The position numbers and the translations under genes were made by a program. Below the pieces are notes generated by a model. That model saw only the letters and a list, made by a program, of their open reading frames with translations. It did not search any database and was not told where the DNA came from. Below are positions 59,692 through 64,000 of a DNA stretch of 64,000 nt, one piece after another (position 1 is the first letter of the stretch; every line of letters starts with the position of its first letter). The stretch is from Arthrobacter psychrochitiniphilus (GTDB lineage Bacteria; Actinomycetota; Actinomycetes; Actinomycetales; Micrococcaceae): the NCBI RefSeq assembly GCF_003185915.1, contig NZ_QHLZ01000003.1, positions 1 through 64,000 of the forward strand, given 5' to 3'.

Positions 59692-60873
59692 ATGACGAAC
59701 CATCCGGAATTTCTAGAGCACCCGGGAAACGCGGCACTGCTCGCCGGACACCAGGGCGAATATCTGCTGCCATCCGCCACCGCAGTGCAGTTCATCTCCG
59801 CTGAAGGCACCGCAATCACCACTGATAAATACAAGGAATGCTACGTATTTCCGGCTCCTGAAATCCTGCTGGAAGGGTACGGGGAATTGGTGCTGGGCCG
59901 GCGGATCAATGAGCAAGCCAGCGCGTTGGTTCGGCAGGGGCGGATGGCAGTGTATCCGTCGTCGTACGGGCAAGAAGCGTGCCAGGTGGCGGCATTTATG
60001 ACACTGCACCGCAGTGACTGGCTGTTCGCAACGTATAGGGACACGGTGGCCGTGATGGGACGCGGCGTAAAACCCATGGAGGCCTTCGAATCGCTGCGCG
60101 GGGACTGGCATAGCGGATTCGACCCGCACCAATACAACGCTGCACTGCCCACCACCCCGCTGGCAACGCAGTTATTGCATGCCGTCGGGGTTGCGCACGC
60201 GGCCAAACTGCGTGGTGAGGACACCGTGGTGCTGGCCCTGTGCGGAGACGGTGCCACGAGTGAGGGCGATTTTCATGAGGCCCTGAACTTCGCGGCTGTC
60301 TTCCACATACCCGTCGTGTTTCTCGTGCAAAACAACCAGTACGCCATTTCCGTTCCGCTCATTCACCAATCGGTGGCGCCCTCGCTGGCCCACAAGGCGA
60401 TTGGCTACGGCATGCCGGGGGAGCGTGTGGATGGAAATGATCTGGCCGCACTGCTCGCTGTCTTGGGCAGCGCCGTTGAACGGGCCCGCAATGGCGGCGG
60501 GCCGGCGCTCGTGGAGGCGCACACCTACCGGATGGAATCGCACACAAATGCCGATGACGCCACCCGTTACCGCAGTGCCGAGGAGGTGGCTCAGTGGGTG
60601 CCCAAGGATCCGCTGGTGCGGCTGAAAAAGTACCTGGTCCACGCCGGAGTGTTGGGTTCCGCCGACGCCGAACGTTTCGCCGTGGCCGCTGAAGCTCTCG
60701 CGAAGACGCTCCGTGACGGACTCAATGAACGCACCGAGGCGGACCCGCAGGACATGTTCCGCTTCGTCTACAGCGAGCCGACCCCGCAGCTTCGCGAGCA
60801 AAGCAGGATGCTCGCAGCGGAACTGGCCGCCGCCGGTGTGGCTCAGACCTCAGTAGATGGAGACTTGCCATGA
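59692..60873 (+). CDS. bkdA: Branched-chain 2-oxoacid dehydrogenase E1 alpha
   Basis: A 393-residue thiamine-diphosphate enzyme subunit that decarboxylates branched-chain 2-oxoacids. RQGRMAVYPSSYGQEACQVA is the family opening, LALCGDGATSEGDFHEALN the TPP-Mg motif, and VVFLVQNNQYAISVP ends it (GDG-x-N). TYRMESHTNADDATRYR is the phosphoserine-loop region. Together with E1 beta and E2 it forms the complex that produces isobutyryl-, isovaleryl- and 2-methylbutyryl-CoA, the primers for branched fatty acids. It overlaps bkdB by 4 bases. Confidence 0.9.
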   Translation: MTNHPEFLEHPGNAALLAGHQGEYLLPSATAVQFISAEGTAITTDKYKECYVFPAPEILLEGYGELVLGRRINEQASALVRQGRMAVYPSSYGQEACQVAAFMTLHRSDWLFATYRDTVAVMGRGVKPMEAFESLRGDWHSGFDPHQYNAALPTTPLATQLLHAVGVAHAAKLRGEDTVVLALCGDGATSEGDFHEALNFAAVFHIPVVFLVQNNQYAISVPLIHQSVAPSLAHKAIGYGMPGERVDGNDLAALLAVLGSAVERARNGGGPALVEAHTYRMESHTNADDATRYRSAEEVAQWVPKDPLVRLKKYLVHAGVLGSADAERFAVAAEALAKTLRDGLNERTEADPQDMFRFVYSEPTPQLREQSRMLAAELAAAGVAQTSVDGDLP

Positions 60874-61940
60874 CTGCCGCACCAGTTCTGAATCCGCTGG
60901 AACTGACGGGGATCCAGGAACTCACGTTTGCCAAGGCGCTCACCCTGGCCCTGCACGATGCCATGGCGGCGGATCCCGCCGTCGTCGTTTTCGGCGAAGA
61001 TGTGGGCACGCTTGGCGGAGTGTTCCGTGTGACAGAAGGGCTAACCGCCACATTTGGTTCGGAGCGCTGCTTTGACACTCCATTGGCCGAATCAGGGATT
61101 GTCGGTATGGCCACGGGGATGGCGATCAACGGCATACGCCCCGTTGTAGAGATGCAATTCGATGCCTTCGCCTACCCCGCGTTCGAGCAAATCGTCAGCC
61201 ACGTCGCCAAGATGGGAAACCGCACGCGCGGACACGTCCGCCTGCCTTTGGTCATCCGTATCCCCTACGGTGGTGGCATTGGCGGGGTGGAGCACCACTG
61301 CGATTCCTCCGAAGGCTACTACGCTCACACTCCGGGGCTGACAGTGCTGACGCCGTCGAACGTGCAAGACGCCTACGTCCTGTTGAGCGATGCCATCGCC
61401 AGCCCGGACCCCGTGGTGTTCATGGAACCGAAGAAGCTGTACTTTTCCAAGGCCACGGTTGACCTGGACGCCCTGCGCGCCCGGTATGCCTCCTCGGGAG
61501 AGCGTGGAGGGGCCCGTACCGTGCCGTCCAGCATCGGGCAGGCGGCGATTGTCCGGGAGGGTTCCGATGCAACGCTTATTGCCTACGGTCCGTCCGTGGC
61601 TCCGGCGCTCGCCGCCGCCGCCACTGCGGCTGAAGAAGGCAGATCGCTGCAGGTGGTGGATGTGCGCTCCCTTGTCCCGTTCGACGACGAAACCATCAGT
61701 GCCGCCGTCAGATCCACCGGGCGCGTGGTGGTCATTGCAGAGGCTTCCGGTTTTGCCTCGATGGCTTCTGAAATTGCCGCCCGCGTTCAGGAACGCTGTT
61801 TCCATTCGCTCGCGGCGCCCGTACTGCGTGTGACAGGTTTCGATGTGCCATACCCGGCACCAAAATTGGAAAAATACTACCTTCCGGGGGTCGATAGGAT
61901 CTTGGATGCCGTGGACCGGCTGCAATGGGGGCAATCATGA
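60870..61940 (+). CDS. bkdB: Branched-chain 2-oxoacid dehydrogenase E1 beta
   Basis: A 356-residue transketolase-type beta subunit. LTFAKALTLALHDAMAADPA, VVVFGEDVGTLGGVFRVTEG, FDTPLAESGIVGMATGMAING and VEMQFDAFAYPAFEQI are the E1-beta signatures. The C-terminal transketolase domain (SDATLIAYGPSVAPAL) is complete. It overlaps both neighbours by 4 bases. Confidence 0.93.
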   Translation: MTAAPVLNPLELTGIQELTFAKALTLALHDAMAADPAVVVFGEDVGTLGGVFRVTEGLTATFGSERCFDTPLAESGIVGMATGMAINGIRPVVEMQFDAFAYPAFEQIVSHVAKMGNRTRGHVRLPLVIRIPYGGGIGGVEHHCDSSEGYYAHTPGLTVLTPSNVQDAYVLLSDAIASPDPVVFMEPKKLYFSKATVDLDALRARYASSGERGGARTVPSSIGQAAIVREGSDATLIAYGPSVAPALAAAATAAEEGRSLQVVDVRSLVPFDDETISAAVRSTGRVVVIAEASGFASMASEIAARVQERCFHSLAAPVLRVTGFDVPYPAPKLEKYYLPGVDRILDAVDRLQWGQS

Positions 61941-63313
61941 CTGAACAGGTGTTCCTGCTGCCGGATCTGGGTGAGGGGCTTGTTGAAGCGGAGCTGGTGT
62001 CCTGGCTGGTGGCCGTGGGTGACCTGGTCCATGTTGACCAGCCCATCGTTGAGGTGGAAACCGCCAAATCTGTGGTGGAGGTCCCCTCGCCATATGAGGG
62101 GACTGTGGCAAAGCTGCACGGAGCCGAGGGCGATACAGTAGCGGTTGGCACACCGCTGATCACGATCCTTGCCGGGGCTGATTTTTCCATGCCGGGCAAT
62201 TCTGCGCTTGAAACTGAGCCAGCACCACAAAGTCCAGCACAGCAAAGTCCAGCACAGCAAAGTCCAGCAGCGGCTGGCTCCGGGAATGTTCTCATCGGCT
62301 ACGGAACCACGGGATTGGATGGCACAGGCCGCAGCAGGCCCCCTTTACGCCAGAACCCCCTGGTAATTTCGCCAATAGTGCGGAAAATAGCGCAAGATCA
62401 CGGGATCGCGCTCGCCGGCCTCCACGGTTCAGGTGCTGACGGGCTGATCTTGAAATCAGATGTTGAGGCAGCCATGCTGACGGCCGCAAACGAGCCGCCC
62501 GCAAACGAGCCGGCCGCAACACATGTACTCACCGAAACGGCACCTTTGCTCCCACAGCGCGAAGGTCAGGGCAACGAACAGGGGGCCTTCGGAGCGGTTG
62601 ATCAGCGCACTGGACTGCCAGTTCTTGCACGCACCCCGCTGACAGGTTTCAAGAAGGCGGCGGCTGCGGCACTGGTACGCAGCCGCCGTGAGATTCCCGA
62701 CGCCACTGTGTGGGTGGAAGTGGATGCAACAGCGCTGATGGAATTGCGCAGCGGGCTCAAGGAACAAGGAGAGGCGCCGGGGGTGTTGGCGTTTTTGACT
62801 CGCTTTGCGGTGGCCGGATTGTTTAAGTTCCCTGCATTGAACATGCAACTGGACTCCAGTACCGGTCAGGATGAGCTGGTTGAATTCGGTGGCATTAATG
62901 TGGGTTTTGCCACCCAGACCGAGCGGGGGCTCATGGTGCCGGTGCTCCGCAATGCCCAGGGGCGCAGCGCCCGGGAGCTGGAGCTCGCCATTCGTGCGCT
63001 CACCGAGAGGACGCTCGGTGGCCATGCTGGGCCGGAGGAACTGGGGGTGGGAACATTTACGATCAACAATTACGGTGTGCTGGGTGTGGACGGCTCAGCC
63101 GCCATCATCAATTATCCGGAGGCGGCCATGCTGGGGTTGGGACGCATCATGGATAGACCCTGGGTGGTGGACGGGCAGCTGTGCGTGCGGAAAGTGACCC
63201 AGCTGACCTTGGCGTTCGATCACCGCGTCTGCGATGGAGAAGTTGCCGCCGGGTTCCTACGCTTCATAGCCGACGCCATGGAGCATCCTGCGAAGATGCT
63301 GGCCGAGCTCTAA
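61937..63313 (+). CDS. bkdC: Dihydrolipoamide acyltransferase E2
   Basis: A 458-residue E2. Residues 1-80 form one lipoyl domain with the modified Lys in VETAKSVVEVPSPYEG. A linker includes a 15-base DNA repeat (three AQQSP units near residue 100). The subunit-binding domain (NPLVISPIVRKIAQDHGIAL, then SGADGLILKSDVEAA) is at 140-180, and the catalytic domain fills the rest, ending with DHRVCDGEVAAGFL, the active His and Asp. No lipoamide dehydrogenase (E3) lies in the window, so E3 must be shared. Confidence 0.93.
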   Translation: MTEQVFLLPDLGEGLVEAELVSWLVAVGDLVHVDQPIVEVETAKSVVEVPSPYEGTVAKLHGAEGDTVAVGTPLITILAGADFSMPGNSALETEPAPQSPAQQSPAQQSPAAAGSGNVLIGYGTTGLDGTGRSRPPLRQNPLVISPIVRKIAQDHGIALAGLHGSGADGLILKSDVEAAMLTAANEPPANEPAATHVLTETAPLLPQREGQGNEQGAFGAVDQRTGLPVLARTPLTGFKKAAAAALVRSRREIPDATVWVEVDATALMELRSGLKEQGEAPGVLAFLTRFAVAGLFKFPALNMQLDSSTGQDELVEFGGINVGFATQTERGLMVPVLRNAQGRSARELELAIRALTERTLGGHAGPEELGVGTFTINNYGVLGVDGSAAIINYPEAAMLGLGRIMDRPWVVDGQLCVRKVTQLTLAFDHRVCDGEVAAGFLRFIADAMEHPAKMLAEL

Positions 63314-63349
63314 GGCTCACTCCTCATCCTTCTAGGCTGGAAGCACTGG

Positions 63350-63864
63350 ATGGGAGAATTTATGGTGCACAACGGCGTGACCTGGCAGGCGCTGGGCGCA
63401 CACTCCTTCATGCTGCGTAGCTCAACGGTCCGGGCGCTGGTCAACACGCACGCCCACTGGGACCATTTCTTTGGCAACGCCATTTTTAAGAACGACGGCG
63501 TCACCGACTTTTGGGCGCACGCCACCACTGCGCGGGTTATGGCTGAGACGGGTGAATGGCAGCGGCTGGAAGTTGCCAGCCTCGAACCGGTCATGGCTGC
63601 CGGTGCCGGTGACTTGAGGTAGGTGTCCTCGGTGAACTTGGCGCCCCATGGGTGCTCTTTGCCGGGGATGTTCTGGAGGAGGGCGCGCCGGCATCGGTAG
63701 AGCTGGAATCCTCCGTGCCGGGCTGGGCTGCTGTGCTGGACAGGCTGGCGAAGATGGGCGGAAAGTACTCCATCATGGTGCCCGGACACGGTAACCCCGT
63801 TGGCGCAGAATTCGCAGCCGCGATGGCAGTCCACTTCTGGGCCCGCTGGCAGCGCAATAGCTAG
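63350..63864 (+). pseudogene. Metallo-beta-lactamase-fold hydrolase, internally deleted
   Basis: VRALVNTHAHWDHFFGNAIF shows the HxHxDH zinc motif of MBL-fold hydrolases, and the frame ends at 63622 after VASLEPVMAAGAGDLR. In another frame 63652-63864 continues with LFAGDVLEEGAPASVELES and then IMVPGHGNPVG, the third and fourth zinc-ligand blocks. The segment between, and the N-terminal strand region, are shorter than normal, so a deletion with a frameshift removed function. Confidence 0.7.
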
Positions 63865-63882
63865 TGCCGGCGTAGCCGGGTT

Positions 63883-63888
63883 TAGAGT
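63883..63888 (+). promoter_or_regulatory. Leaderless -10 box of the MFS gene
   Basis: TAGAGT ends 7 bases before GTG 63896, so transcription probably begins at the start codon. Confidence 0.45.
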
Positions 63889-63895
63889 TGAGACA

Positions 63896-64000
63896 GTGAG
63901 TAAGCGAACCAATCCCGAAGGCTTTAGCCTACGGTCCATTGCCATTCCGGCGTTTGGGCCATCCTTGTTGTTCGGTATTGGTGAGGGTGCCATTCTGCCC
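63896..64000 (+). CDS. MFS transporter, N-terminal 35 codons only
   Basis: The window ends inside this gene. From GTG 63896 the frame reads MSKRTNPEGFSLRSIAIPAF and then GPSLLFGIGEGAILP, a positively charged start followed by the first membrane helix with a G-x-G-x-G-A motif common in drug-efflux-type MFS proteins. Nothing more can be said about substrate. Confidence 0.6.
   Translation, partial: MSKRTNPEGFSLRSIAIPAFGPSLLFGIGEGAILP

Overview
This window looks like chromosome of a high-GC actinobacterium of the Micrococcaceae, close to Arthrobacter. The inference rests on the menaquinone genes menB-menE-menA beside PLDc_N and DUF4229 small membrane proteins, a stand-alone SecA2, a DUF222/HNH (13E12-type) gene, a complete actinobacterial paa cluster, and many start codons lying only 5-7 bases after a TANNNT -10 box (leaderless mRNAs). 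I see no tRNA, rRNA, CRISPR array or complete insertion sequence.

Left accessory region (1-9.5 kb). A umuD-like gene and a frameshifted umuC are followed by about 6 kb bracketed by two related non-coding elements in inverted orientation (about 3274-3790 and 8740-9378). Each element has an A-tract plus a TTGACG-N17-TATATT promoter at its inner edge. It reads outward through an array of hairpins with constant loops and covarying stems, and ends in a GC-rich hairpin. I read them as two copies of an unrecognised structured RNA; this is the most unusual content of the window. Between them lie a KfrA-like DNA-binding gene with its own palindromic operator, an SRPBCC gene, a DoxX-like gene, a hypothetical gene, and a divergent hsp20/MerR pair. 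A 66-bp resolvase-site-like palindrome lies among them, and a decayed relative of it lies near base 166.

Core region (9.5-40 kb). This holds menaquinone genes, a sortase-anchored repeat protein broken by a 5-base insertion, a GNAT/phosphatase pair, a membrane-anchored cyclophilin, GtrA, SecA2, an M50 protease, and pta-ackA. It continues with a PLP decarboxylase beside a GPH-type transporter, a secreted GH3 protein with FG-GAP repeats, and an S9 oligopeptidase. A lipid/glycerol-phosphate cluster follows (SDR, AGPS-like flavoprotein, TetR, GlpD, diacylglycerol kinase) whose gene set matches Rv2249c-Rv2252 of Mycobacterium tuberculosis.

Phenylacetate region (40-55 kb). paaJ, an enoyl-CoA hydratase gene, paaH and paaZ run forward; paaI-paaK-paaR run backward; paaABCDE and a second hydratase gene run forward. 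A broken DUF222/HNH gene separates the first two blocks. Three related operators precede the three transcription units, which suggests one PaaR regulon that takes phenylacetate through epoxide, oxepin and beta-oxidation to acetyl-CoA and succinyl-CoA.

Right end (55-64 kb). A scarred accessory stretch holds DUF1801 and PEP-mutase pseudogenes, a serine resolvase, small membrane proteins and a Phd/RelE-type toxin-antitoxin pair. It is followed by an Lrp regulator divergent from a three-gene branched-chain 2-oxoacid dehydrogenase operon, a broken metallo-hydrolase gene, and the first 35 codons of an MFS transporter gene running off the window.
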